A stretch of 28,235 bases of DNA from Entrophospora sp. SA101 (lineage: Eukaryota > Glomeromycota > Glomeromycetes > Entrophosporales > Entrophosporaceae): contig CAUDNR010001247.1 of NCBI GenBank assembly GCA_958430865.1, positions 61,967 to 90,201 on the forward strand, written 5' to 3'. A program made the translations under genes and the position numbers. The notes below the pieces were generated by a model that worked only from the letters and a program-made list of their open reading frames with translations, was not told the DNA's origin and ran no database searches. Every line of letters begins with the position of its first letter. Position 1 is the first letter of the stretch. Of the stretch, positions 1-8,762 are shown piece by piece.

Positions 1-1
1 G

Positions 2-446
2 GATGCTGATCCTAAAAAAAGACCAACAGCAGATGAAATTTTAAAAATTATTACTTTTTGGAAAGATGCAATTGCTAAAGATCTAAAATTTAATAAGCCT
101 ACTTATTCTAAAGAGCAGCTTGATGAATTAGAAAAATTGAGAAAAATATTTAAGGAAGCAGATAAAAAACCATTTAACCCTTCAACAATTTCAGCAATTG
201 TTCATCCAAGTGCTATTTATACAAGTAGATTATTGAATTTTACAAATCTTCCTCAACCTGTAAATTCCAACAAAGTTACAATTATTAGTAACAATAATGG
301 TAATTATCTAATTTATTGTTATATATTTAACCTTAATGATTTATTATTAATGATATTTTAAATTATATATTTAAATTATAGAATCTAAACAAATTGAATT
401 AACTATGCCAGATTCTAAACAAATTGAATTAACTATACCAGAATAA
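2..446 (+). CDS. C-terminal end of a TKL-type protein kinase (5' truncated by window)
   Basis: Joined exons 2-299 and 382-446; the gene begins before the window. The first residues read DADPKKRPTADEIL, the subdomain XI region of tyrosine-kinase-like domains, with the conserved Arg-Pro. The tail includes HPSAIYTSRLLNFTNLP, which matches my memory of the C-terminal tails of the greatly expanded kinase family in Rhizophagus-type fungi. Unspliced, the frame runs to a TAA at 359-361 through an AT-rich stretch. An 82-nt GT-AG intron (300-381, donor GTAATT, acceptor TTATAG) gives a better end: exon 2 encodes ESKQIELTMP then DSKQIELTIPE and stop at 444-446. That tail is a tandem 10-residue duplication also visible in the DNA. 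The catalytic core lies outside the window, so activity cannot be judged. The stop overlaps an AATAAA. The splice is inferred from consensus sites and the repeat staying in frame. Confidence 0.85.
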
Positions 447-644
447 AATCATTGGAATTTTCACTTAGTCTCTTGGGGATGTTGCACAGTGAACAAACAC
501 CTCTTATTAATGTTAAAAAAATTTTCAATGATCAATCAAAGCTTTATATTTTGTCTATCTATTACTTTTATTATAGAAATTTTATATTCAAGCATTTATA
601 TATATTGTTTAATATTTTATTTCAATTTTTATTTTTATCACCTA
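447..644. other. AT-rich 3' flank of the kinase gene
   Basis: Only overlapping short AT-rich frames occur here. They are hydrophobic and Phe/Tyr/Ile-rich, as expected from T-rich DNA, and share no motif. No supported gene. Confidence 0.5.
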
Positions 645-870
645 TGGTTGGCTTGGTCTAAAGACCTCCTATTGATGTGTCATATGCTCAAATTTCAAAA
701 AATATGATTCATTCAAAAATGCAATAAAATTTTTCAAAAAGGGTTTCATGTGATTTCGGTTAAGAATTTATTTTCTTTACTGCCAAATTTAGATATGATT
801 ATCGAGTATTAGTCTAAATTTAGCAATGAACCTGGCGCTCATATTCCTCATGAGCAAACAGGAGACCATT
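645..870 (+). repeat. Copy of an interspersed repeat with the end TATGGTTGGCTYGGT
   Basis: The segment starts with TATGGTTGGCTTGG and TAAAGACCTC, continues through a CTCAAATTTC block and an ACTGCCAAATTTAGA block, and ends near CCTCATGAGCAAAC. The same blocks in the same order occur inverted at 15945-16130. The internal part recurs in direct orientation at about 1880-2050, and the outer end recurs inverted at 2206-2236. It is therefore a dispersed repeat family, probably the end of a TIR DNA transposon. I see no open coding frame in it. Confidence 0.7.
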
Positions 871-884
871 CTGGTAACACAAAA

Positions 885-1260
885 TTTTAACCCGTGCAAT
901 TGTTGATTGACCAACTAAAAATTGTGAATTTGATAATGTAAAAATAAATGTTGGTTTAATTCATTTTGTCAACAATCATTTCACCAACAATTGTTACATT
1001 GACAAATGGTTCGAATTTAAGAAGTTGGAAGCAACCATGAAACAAACGTTTGAAATAGTCTAATAAATTAAACTGTACTACTCAAAAATGTATTTAAAGG
1101 GTTAGTTTTTGACTTGGTTGAAGAATAACTCTCTTCCAAACTTTTCTCTTAACAATATCTCTCAATATAATCAAAATAACCTTAATATAATGAATGTTGA
1201 TGACATGATTATAAGCACAATCAATTTAAGATATATGATTAAGACAAGGCATGATGATGT
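885..1260 (+). pseudogene. Decayed coding relic, left arm of a ~350-bp inverted repeat
   Basis: One frame from about 919 reads NCEFDNVKINVGLIHF, then KWFEFKKLEATMKQTFEIV, two consecutive TAA stops, and later FLTWLKNNSLPN and MNVDDMIISTINLRYMIK, with one further TAG. Three stops in about 110 codons, with otherwise protein-like composition, mark a dead coding sequence. The region (about 877-1236) pairs with 2233-2547 as an imperfect inverted repeat, by eye around 85% identical. I do not recognise the protein family. The stops could have come from CAA/CAG codons by C-to-T change; that is inference. Confidence 0.55.
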
Positions 1261-1299
1261 ATGAAAAAATCAAACAAATTTATTTAATAAAAAAAAAAA

Positions 1300-1870
1300 T
1301 TACAACCCAAAAAATGTTTTTTTTGCATGTTCTAATAAAATTTCCATCGTTGCTGCATCATCTGTTGCTGATTCAACATTACCCAGATCATCATCAACTG
1401 TATTTTTGTTATTTTAATAAATTCATTTTTGTTTAATCTTTTTGTTGTACCTTCTTTTATTTCAACTTGAAGATAGTCAGTCCAAGATATCAAACATTTA
1501 GATTTGCACCTTTGTAGACAATGATTGTGATAACCATGTCCACACAATGAGTACACTACAATTATTCAAATTAGCATAGTTAGTGTAATCACAATTAAAG
1601 TTGCCTGCTGAAACCTCTTAGTGACTGTCAAAACTCTGTTGAAACTTTAATAAACTATTAGTATATACATTGACAAAACTCTGGCAATTGACAAAACCCC
1701 TAAATGCGAAACTCTGCCAAAACTCTAATAAATAATTAATGTGTAACCTGTCAAAACTCTGTCAATCGATTTCTGGGGAGCTTCACTCACAACCCTAATC
1801 ACAATATATGTAATTGCAAAAAATATTTGTAGATGGTTTCCTAAAAGTAACAAAGTTTTAGTAATCATAG
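1300..1870 (-). pseudogene. Relic of a cysteine/histidine-rich (RING-like) protein, interrupted by an insertion
   Basis: On the minus strand a frame reads CGHGYHNHCLQRCKSKC, close to the second half of a RING or related zinc-binding domain (CGHxYHxxC then C-x(3)-C). After a frameshift it continues VDDDLGNVESATDDAATM and EHAKKTFFGL to a stop at 1302-1300. Upstream of the Cys/His block another frameshift leads into DYTNYANLNNCS. That frame continues past a 202-bp insertion (1595-1796) into CNYIYC when the insertion and one copy of its target duplication are removed. At least two frameshifts make it nonfunctional. RING-type identity is my reading of the spacing; the first Cys pair is not secure. 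Confidence 0.55.
1595..1796. mobile_element. 202-bp insertion with 8-bp flanking duplication AATCACAA
   Basis: AATCACAA occurs at 1587-1594 and 1797-1804. Removing the segment and one copy restores an open minus-strand frame of the RING-like relic, supporting a real insertion. The interior repeats a short motif ending AAAACTCTG about five times. Terminal inverted repeats are weak (left TTAAAGTTG, right complement AGGGTTGTG), so the superfamily is uncertain. An 8-bp duplication would fit hAT. Confidence 0.5.
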
Positions 1871-1879
1871 GATACTAAT

Positions 1880-2236
1880 TTCATGCTTGATATTGTAATA
1901 AAATTTTTCAAAAAATAGGACTTCACGTGATTTTAGTTTCTTACTGCCAATTTTAGATAAGATAGTTGAGAGCTAGTCTAAATTTAGTAATATTTTCCTA
2001 AATTTAGAAATGATCATAGTGGACAAATTCCTCGCGAGCATAGTAAAGCACATGTTTTAAAAAAGAATAGAACTCTACAGCAAATAATTTTTTTAAGAAA
2101 ATCTCTATTACATTAAATTAAAGACATATTCTATCAAATAATAGAGCTATTTTTTTAAAAGGTAGGACAGAAAGTTACTTCTATACTTTTAAAGTTTGCC
2201 CAAAATTTAGGAGGTCTTTAGACTGAGCCAACTATA
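1880..2236 (-). repeat. Second copy of the TATGGTTGGCTYGGT repeat family, rearranged
   Basis: About 1890-2050 repeats the 715-870 block in direct orientation (TAAAATTTTTCAAAAA, TTACTGCCAATTTTAGATA, CTCGCGAGCATAG). The outer end lies inverted at 2206-2236, reading GGAGGTCTTTAGACTGAGCC. Together with 645-870 this could define a TIR element of about 1.6 kb (645-2236) bounded by TA, but the internal direct repeat shows later rearrangement. Confidence 0.5.
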
Positions 2237-2547
2237 TATCTTAAATATTGGTTGTGCTTATAATCATTTTGATTATATCAAGAAATATGGTCAAGAGAAG
2301 AGTTAGGAAGAAAGTTATTCTTCAACCAAAATCAAAAACCAACCCTTTAAATACATTTTCAAGTAGTACGATTTAATTTATTAGACTATTTCAAAGGTTT
2401 GTCACATGGTTGCTTCTAACTTCTTAAATTCGAACCATTTGTTAACAAAACAACTGTTGGTGAAGTGATTGTTGACAAATGAATCAAACCAACATTTATT
2501 TTTACGTTATCAAATTCACAATTGCATGTGTTAAAATTTTGTTAACT
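2233..2547 (-). pseudogene. Right arm of the inverted repeat: second copy of the unknown coding relic
   Basis: Read on the minus strand this gives CEFDNVKINVGLIH, a one-base deletion, KWFEFKKLEATM, a TGA, QTFEIV, the same double TAA, and MYLKGWFLI. The double stop is shared with the left arm, so it arose before the duplication. The frameshift and the TGA are private to this copy. Confidence 0.5.
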
Positions 2548-3080
2548 GTTCTTGTTCCTTCACTCAAACAAATAATTGTTCACAGCACAACATTATTTAG
2601 AATGTAATTGTTTTTTATGTGTTAATACTTAATAAATGTTCTGGTCTTGGATAATTCTTGTTATTATTACAATGATACCAGCTGCAGTGTTCAAGATTCA
2701 ACTGTGCCTTAACATAAAACTAATTTTTAGAAAATCTGGCAAACATTAACATACATATTAATATTTTCATAGTTGATTCATATTATTATTGTTGTTTAAC
2801 TCTTTTATTGAACATAATTTTATTTCTTTTCATTCCCCATTTTATATTGACACATAAAACTTGCTTTTTCAAATTATAATAAACACTTATTGTGTATGAA
2901 TTTGATTTATTTATTTTTGCTTCCTATGTTGTAAAATAAACATTATTGTTTGCATGAGAACCTTATGCAATGTAAAAATTATAATAACCAATAATAAAAA
3001 ATAAAGATAAAGGTAAAAAGAAGAATACAATTTATAATATCACAACCAAAATTAAAGTAATAAATGAAGTTATCAAAGAG
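2548..3080. other. AT-rich spacer and 3' flank of the microexon gene
   Basis: No ORF with coding character on either strand. It should contain the 3' untranslated region and polyadenylation site of the minus-strand gene ending at 3081. A minus-strand AATAAATAAA at about 2906-2915 is a possible signal, but such strings are common at this base composition. Confidence 0.4.
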
Positions 3081-5174
3081 CTAAAGAGCAAATACAGCCT
3101 TATTTACTATTTAAAATAAAACAAAAAATCAAATCAACAGTTAATATGTTTTCAAAAACAATGATATTATTGGCTTTAATAATAGTAATGATGAAAATGC
3201 TTACTTTCTATTTATTATTTAAAATAAAATGGGAATCGATCAACAGTTAATATGTTTTCAAAAACAATGATATTGACTGTAATGATAGTGCAATGATGAA
3301 AATACTTACTTCCTATTTATATAAAATAAAACAAAAAACAATCAACAGTTAATATGTTTTCAAAAACAATGATATTGACTGTAATAATAAATAAATGATG
3401 AGAATACTTACTTTCTATTTATTATTTAAAATAAAATAGGAATCGATCAACTGTTAATATGTTTTCAAAAACAATGATATTGACTGTAATAATAAATAAA
3501 TGATGAAAAAATACTTACTCCCTATTCATTATTTAAAATAAACCAAAAATCAATCAACAGTTAATAATATGTTTTCAAAAACAATGATATTTACTGTAAT
3601 GATAGTGTAATGATGAAAATACTTACAGTCTTATCATTATTTAAATAAAACAAAAAAAAATCAACAATTAATATGTTTTCAAAAACAATGTTATTGACTG
3701 TAATAATGGTAAACAATGAGAATACTTACATGCTATTTATTAATTAAAATAAAATGAGAATCAATCAACAGTTAATATGTTTTCAAAAATGATAATAGTG
3801 TAATGATGAAAATACTTACTCTCTATTTATTATTTAAAATAAAATGAGAATCAATCAACAGTTAATACGTTTTCAAAAACAATGATATTGACTGTATTAA
3901 TAGATGAATGATGAAAATACTTACAGGCTATTCATTATTTAAAATAAAACAAAAAACAATCAACAGTTAATAAATATGTTTTCAAAAACAATGATATTGA
4001 CTGTAATGATAGTGTAATGATGAAAATACTTACATTCTATTCATTATTTAAAATAAATCAAAAAACAATCAACTGTTAATATTTTTCAAAACAATGATAT
4101 TGACTGTAATGATAGTGTAATGATGAAATACTTACTTTCTATTTATTATTTAAAATAAAGTAAAAATCAATCAACAATTATTATGTTATTGTTGTATGTG
4201 AAAATGAAATTATGTGAAATTCAAATTTACATGTGTGAAATTCAAATTAGCCAATCAGAATTTCACCCTACTCCATAATATTTCAATTTCACATAATTTC
4301 AATTTCACATACAACATTATCAAAAACAATGTTATTGACTGTAATAATGGTAAATGATGAGAATACTTACAGGCTATTTATTATATAAAATAAAACATAA
4401 AACAATCAACAATTAATATGTTTTCAAAAACAATGTTATTGGCTGTAATGATAGTGTAATGATGAAAATACTTACAGCCTTATTCATTATTTAAAATAAA
4501 ACAAAAAAAAATCAACAATTAATATGTTTCAAAAACAATGTTATTGACTGTAATGATAGTAATGATGAAAATACTTACTGGCTATTCATTATTTAAAATA
4601 AAACAAAAACCAACCAACGGTTAACATATTTTCAAAAACAATGATATTGACTATAATAATAAATAAATGATGAAAATACTTACAGCCTATTCATTATTTA
4701 AAAACAATCAACTGTTAATATTTTTTTCAAAAACAATAATCTTGGCTTTAAAAATAGCAGTGATGAAAATACTTACTTTCTATTTATTATTTAAAATAAA
4801 ACAAAAATCAACCAATGGTTAATAAATTTTCAAAAACAATGATATTGACTGTAATGATAGTAATGATGAAAATACTTACAGGCTATTCATTATTTAAAAT
4901 AAAACGAGAATCAATCAACAGTTAATATGTTTTCAAAAACAATGATATTGACTGTAATAATAGTAACTTACCACTCTATTTATTATTTAAAATAAAATGA
5001 AAACAAATAATTAATATGTTTTCAAAAACAATTATATTGACTGCAATAATAATACAAAAATACTTACGGAACTATTCATTATTTAAAATCAAATGAAACC
5101 CAATAGTTAGCATTTTTTCAAAATCAATGATATTTGACTATAATGATGTTTATTGCAATAGTTAAATGAAATAC
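3081..5174 (-). repeat. Tandem intron array, about 19 units of roughly 105 bp
   Basis: Spacing between successive microexons is mostly 102-110 bp, with three shorter (about 90 bp) and one long unit of 235 bp that carries a transposon. On the minus strand the consensus unit runs GTAAGTATTTTCATCATTA, an ATTACAGTCAATATCATTG block, TTTTTGAAAACATATTAAC, TATTTTAAATAATGAATAG, then the variable microexon. An internal ATTACAG after about 33 nt could act as an alternative acceptor, but the exon it would create has stops in all three frames. The array behaves as a minisatellite whose boundaries are splice sites. Confidence 0.9.
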
Positions 5175-5268
5175 CTCGCTCCTCTAAATTATTGTTAATA
5201 CCCATTGGACTTGCTAAAACAACGACAGCAAAGATAACCAAAAAGAGAAGAGAAATATTGAATTTCAT
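3081..5268 (-). CDS. Small secreted peptide precursor encoded by single-codon microexons
   Basis: Predicted 55-aa secreted precursor. Exon 1 (5268-5175) encodes MKFNISLLFLVIFAVVVLA, a classic signal peptide, then SPMGINNNLEER plus one base. Next come microexons at 5071-5068 and 4975-4972 (4 nt each), then 16 of exactly 3 nt: 4882-4880, 4779-4777, 4686-4684, 4581-4579, 4478-4476, 4373-4371, 4138-4136, 4036-4034, 3927-3925, 3822-3820, 3732-3730, 3629-3627, 3521-3519, 3414-3412, 3312-3310, 3207-3205. The terminal exon (3098-3081) gives AVFAL and TAG. Each microexon sits between ATAG or ATAAG and GTAAG. The phase closes exactly (1+4+4 = 9 nt), after which every microexon is one whole codon. Mature part: VPVPKAPAPKNPRHTGKEK then AVFAL. 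Introns are ~100 nt with TTAAC/CTAAC branch-like motifs. Splicing is inferred; an unspliced 53-codon reading of exon 1 also exists. The terminal GCT could be another microexon. Confidence 0.8.
4190..4316. mobile_element. 127-bp MITE inside an intron of the microexon gene
   Basis: The ends are TGTTGTATGTG and CACATACAACA, with inverted similarity continuing inward (GAAATTATGTGAAAT). TTAT flanks both sides (4186-4189 and 4317-4320). Removing the element and one TTAT leaves ATGTTATCAAAAAC, matching ATGTTTTCAAAAAC of neighbouring units, so the array itself supplies the empty site. It lengthens only the intron between the microexons at 4371 and 4138. An internal piece (GAAATTCAAATTAGCCAA) recurs at 20532-20562. 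Confidence 0.85.
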
Positions 5269-5334
5269 TTTTGATTTGTTCAGTTAATTCTTAGCAAATT
5301 TTGGTTTTTTTTCAAATTGTACGCAGTTGAGAAA

Positions 5335-5340
5335 TTTATA
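5335..5340 (-). promoter_or_regulatory. TATA box candidate for the microexon gene
   Basis: Minus-strand TATAAA about 67 nt upstream of the ATG at 5268, in TTTTTTATAAATTTC. The spacing suits a short 5' leader, but TATA-like strings are frequent here. Confidence 0.4.
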
Positions 5341-5349
5341 AAAAATTTA

Positions 5350-6285
5350 TCGTAAATCAGTTATTTAGAATTTTGGTTATTCTTCGATTAAACAAGAAAT
5401 TGATTGTTGATCGTGAATGGGCTGTGTGCCGTGTATCATACATAAAGTGAATAATGTAACGACAACGACAATAAACAACAAAGAAAGAAAAAAATACAAA
5501 TGGTTATTTACTTTTAGGCGTGTATCGAAGATAAACGGAAATGACCAACTTCATTATAAATAACCATAAGAAAATTAATTAATACTCGATCGTTTTTTAA
5601 TTCTATAATGGCAAAATGCCCATTTTAATTATAAATCTTGTTATATTAATATGCGGAAACAAAAATTTTATTTAATTACCATAATAGTCACAGGACATGT
5701 CACATCAATTGATTTCTATATTATTATGTGAAAATTAGTTTTTTTAAAATATCTCATTATTTTTATAATAAACTCGAACATCGTTGTTAGAGTAAAATGA
5801 AAGTATTCCATTAAAGCTTTCTAATCAATACTTTTTTATATCGAAAGCTCTTCCATGCATGAATTCACAGCTATTCAAAAACGGTATTACTTTTTCACTT
5901 CAAAGCTCAGATTATTTCTCAATATTGCTTTAAAAGGTTTGATAGTAAATGAGAAGGTGTAGAATACTTTAAGCTTTCATACGGTCATTACTTTATGGGA
6001 AGTATTGGTTAATAAGTTTTAGAGAGGCTTACGAAAAAATATTTTATAAAAATTTAATAGTCATGAAGAATTTTTGTAGATGGGATTCAGCAAAAACTAA
6101 AAGGTATTTTATTAGATTGTTTTATATTTCTGACTTTATATTGATTAAAGTTTCATTAATGATTATTATGAATATCTATCAATCAGTAATTGTTATAGCA
6201 ACATTAAACAATAATATTAGTAGCAATAAATAGCAAACGACAATAACGAATCATCGTTTTTTGAGGATGATAATAAAGATTAAGA
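5350..6285. other. Intergenic, upstream of the microexon gene
   Basis: Mixed AT-rich sequence without a supported ORF, tRNA or repeat array. The first few hundred bases presumably hold the upstream control region of the minus-strand microexon gene; I see no distinctive element. Confidence 0.4.
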
Positions 6286-6289
6286 TCCA

Positions 6290-7332
6290 GTTTGTGTAAG
6301 AGTGATCGAAGTAAGCATTAAGAACAAGATCTATGAACAAAATATAATAACGAACGTTTTATTAATAATTCAATAGTTTATGTAGGAGTGATCAAAGTAA
6401 GCATTAAGGACAAGATCTATGAACAAAATATAATAACAAACGTTTTATTAATTATTCAATAGTTTATGTAGGAGTGATCGAAGTAAGCATTAAGGGCAAG
6501 ATCTATGAACAAAATATAATAACAAACGTTTTATTAATTATTCAATAGTTTGTATAAGATCTATGAACAAAATATTCTAACGAACGTTTTATCAATTATT
6601 CAATAGTTTGTGTAGGAGTAATCGAAGTAAGCTTTAAGGACAAGATCTATGAACAAAATATTCTAACGAACGTTTTATTAATTATTCAATAGTCTGTATA
6701 GGAATGATCGAAATAAGCGTTAATGGCAAGATCTATGAAGCTTGCGAAGCAAGTTTTACAAAAATTAGTGGTTGTATCCGTTGATTATCCGGGTGTTTGA
6801 GCAATTAGTCAATCAATAAAACTCAACATCCGGATAATTGGTCAGTCAATAGAATTCAACACCCGGATCATTGATCATTCACTGAATATCCGCCGAATAT
6901 CCGCCGAATATCCGTTAAATATTAAATTTATTTAAAAAAAATTTTTTTATTCATCAGGAAAATATAATAAATTTTTATTCATCAAGATCAAGAAAATATT
7001 TTCAACACACACATTGCATATTTTTTTTAAGAAATACAATTCTTTCAAATAATAATGGGTTCAATTTTGTTCGTTTGGCTGTCATTAAAGAATGTAAGTG
7101 ATAAAATATTATTTATTATATTAATTACGTGGATATTTTTATTTTTTTATATTCTGTACCACCGATTATTCACCAATTATTTGGTGAAAATTTTCAACAC
7201 CCGATTAATTAATCAATGAAAAATTCTCAATACCCGATTAACCGGATAATTAGTGAATAATTGGTGAATATCATTCGGCGGTTACAACCACTAACAAAAA
7301 TGAATGTTTTATCAATTATTCAATAGTTATTT
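6290..7332 (+). repeat. 86-bp minisatellite, interrupted by a transposon
   Basis: Units begin at GTGATCGAAGTAAGC (about 6301, 6387, 6473), then a shortened unit, then about 6617 and 6703. A final part unit at 7302-7332 (GTTTTATCAATTATTCAATAG) lies beyond an inserted element. Period is 86 bp. Each unit has an AATAG and a GTAAGC that resemble splice sites around a 20-nt segment, but that segment barely varies and is not a multiple of 3. Confidence 0.8.
6766..7293. mobile_element. 528-bp hAT-type nonautonomous element, 8-bp TSD ACAAAAAT
   Basis: Ends are TAGTGGTTGTATCCG and CGGTTACAACCACTA. ACAAAAAT flanks both sides (6758-6765 and 7294-7301). An 8-bp duplication and TAGTG-type termini are hAT hallmarks. 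The interior has further inverted similarity built from CCGGATAATT and ACACCCG blocks near both ends and no transposase frame. It sits in the 86-bp minisatellite. Confidence 0.85.
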
Positions 7333-8472
7333 ATTTATGTATATAAATTTCTTTTATTTTAACTTATATTTAATAACATCACTATGACAAATAATTAAAT
7401 GAATAAAGTCAGAGATAAAAACCTTTTAATTCAATCATTATTGTTGCTTGTTTACTATTATAATTATTATTTATGTATATACTGTAGGTAAAGAAAAACT
7501 TTAATGCCTATTTATTTATTATATTACTTTTAAAATAAATGATTTTGCTATAAAAGACACACCTAAGTGATCAAAATCTACAAGTATTCATAATAATGTA
7601 ACATTTGGACATTTATTTCTACTTATACTTGCGATTTGACGCGTCAAACAAAATTTTTCATATATGAATATAAAGGCAAAATTTGACTTTGAGGGTCAGA
7701 TTATTTTCGGTTTTATTAACAACCTGCTTTGAAAATAAAGCAGATACACATGATAAAGAAGTTATATCTCAAATTTGGCGGTGGTTGCTACACAGCAAGG
7801 TATTAAATGGGGATTAGAAGTCACTTGATTGTAAAATTTTACTATGATGCAGATCATCAAAAATTTACTATGTTTTACAACTCCCTATTGATCGAAAGAT
7901 AGGACCCGTGACATTGCTTTTTTTATGGTTCGTCACGCACAATTTGTATTAATCGTCACAATTTCATTGATATTTGTCACGAGGCCACCTTTCCAGACTT
8001 TACGGTAGTGTTTGACTTTACCTAGATTACCTAATTCGGGTTAGCACCACTTAAAAGAAAAGATAAACAGTTGCGGCACACGGAAAATCTTTCCGAGGGT
8101 TATGACATAAAATCACTTTTTAGTCGGAAATTAAACAGTAGGGTAGGGTTTAATTGCATATTGAATGGTATAGAGCTAGAGTTTCTATTCATAATACTGT
8201 AATAGAGATACCTATTTGAAATGTTCGTTTTATTTGAACAAACTTTCAATTGCAATGTAATTTGAATACTAGTAACGAATAAAGCAAATAATTTGAATAG
8301 AACCATGAGATTTTGCGACTCAGTTTGATTATTTACTTTGGTAGAAAGTAAAGGTTTAATTTTTGGTTTTTGTTAAGTGTAAACGTTTTTGTTTTTGTAA
8401 ATGAATTTAAGTATTTTTATGTTGTTATTACATATCACTTTGTTGTATTGTGTTAAAGTATTTTGCAAAAGT
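7333..8472. other. AT-rich region with a solo transposon end
   Basis: No supported gene. TTTCCAGACTTTACGGTA at about 7990-8007 equals the terminus of the mariner-type MITE at 16184-16421 and looks like a solo or truncated copy. A 68-codon minus frame at 8306-8100 starts with a hydrophobic stretch but has nothing else in its favour. GTCAC/GTGAC motifs are repeated between 7910 and 7985. Confidence 0.4.
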
Positions 8473-8762
8473 ATGGCTAAATTTAACCAGCCAAAGAAAA
8501 GTAAAAATAAATAAACAAGGAACTTCACTAAAGAATTTATTGCTTTATAATAGGGCTATGCTTTATTTTACGATAAAAGTGTGCTTACGGACTTTCTAGG
8601 CACAAGAAAGAGGCAGCAAATTCGGAAAACAAGTTAATTGAATATAAAGTCTTGCAATTAATCAACAAGTATAGCTCAAAAGTTAATTCAAACACGGCCA
8701 TACATATTTTGGAAGATCAAAAGGTGATGCAATTCATCAAAATAATAATATTTCTTATTTGA
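8473..8762 (+). pseudogene. Decayed coding relic, basic N-terminus then helical segment
   Basis: The frame from the ATG reads MAKFNQPKKSKNK, TAA, TRNFTKEFIAL, TAA TAG, then YDKSVLTDFLGTRKR. After a frameshift it reads AANSENKLIEYKVLQLINK and HILEDQKVMQFIK to TGA at 8760-8762. Composition is protein-like (Lys/Gln/Asn/Leu, helical) and unlike the flanks. The three stops before the frameshift are TAA/TAG, each one C-to-T step from a Gln codon. Family not recognised; a transposon-borne or lineage-specific protein is likely. Confidence 0.5.

Noticed and set aside
452..707. ORFs at 452-661 and 489-707
   Set aside because: Overlapping hydrophobic frames in T-rich DNA, no motif, immediately 3' of the kinase stop.
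3081..5174. Plus-strand coding or a plain satellite explanation for the 105-bp array
   Set aside because: The plus strand has stops in all frames. A plain satellite does not explain the exact 3-nt spacing, phase closure and the upstream signal-peptide exon.
6290..6760. A second single-codon microexon gene in the 86-bp array
   Set aside because: Units contain AATAG and GTAAGC, but the enclosed ~20 nt are nearly constant, not a multiple of 3, contain TAG in one frame, and there is no signal-peptide exon or terminal exon.
8100..8306. 68-codon minus ORF with a hydrophobic N-terminus
   Set aside because: Could mimic a signal peptide, but composition is typical of random AT-rich DNA and nothing else supports it.
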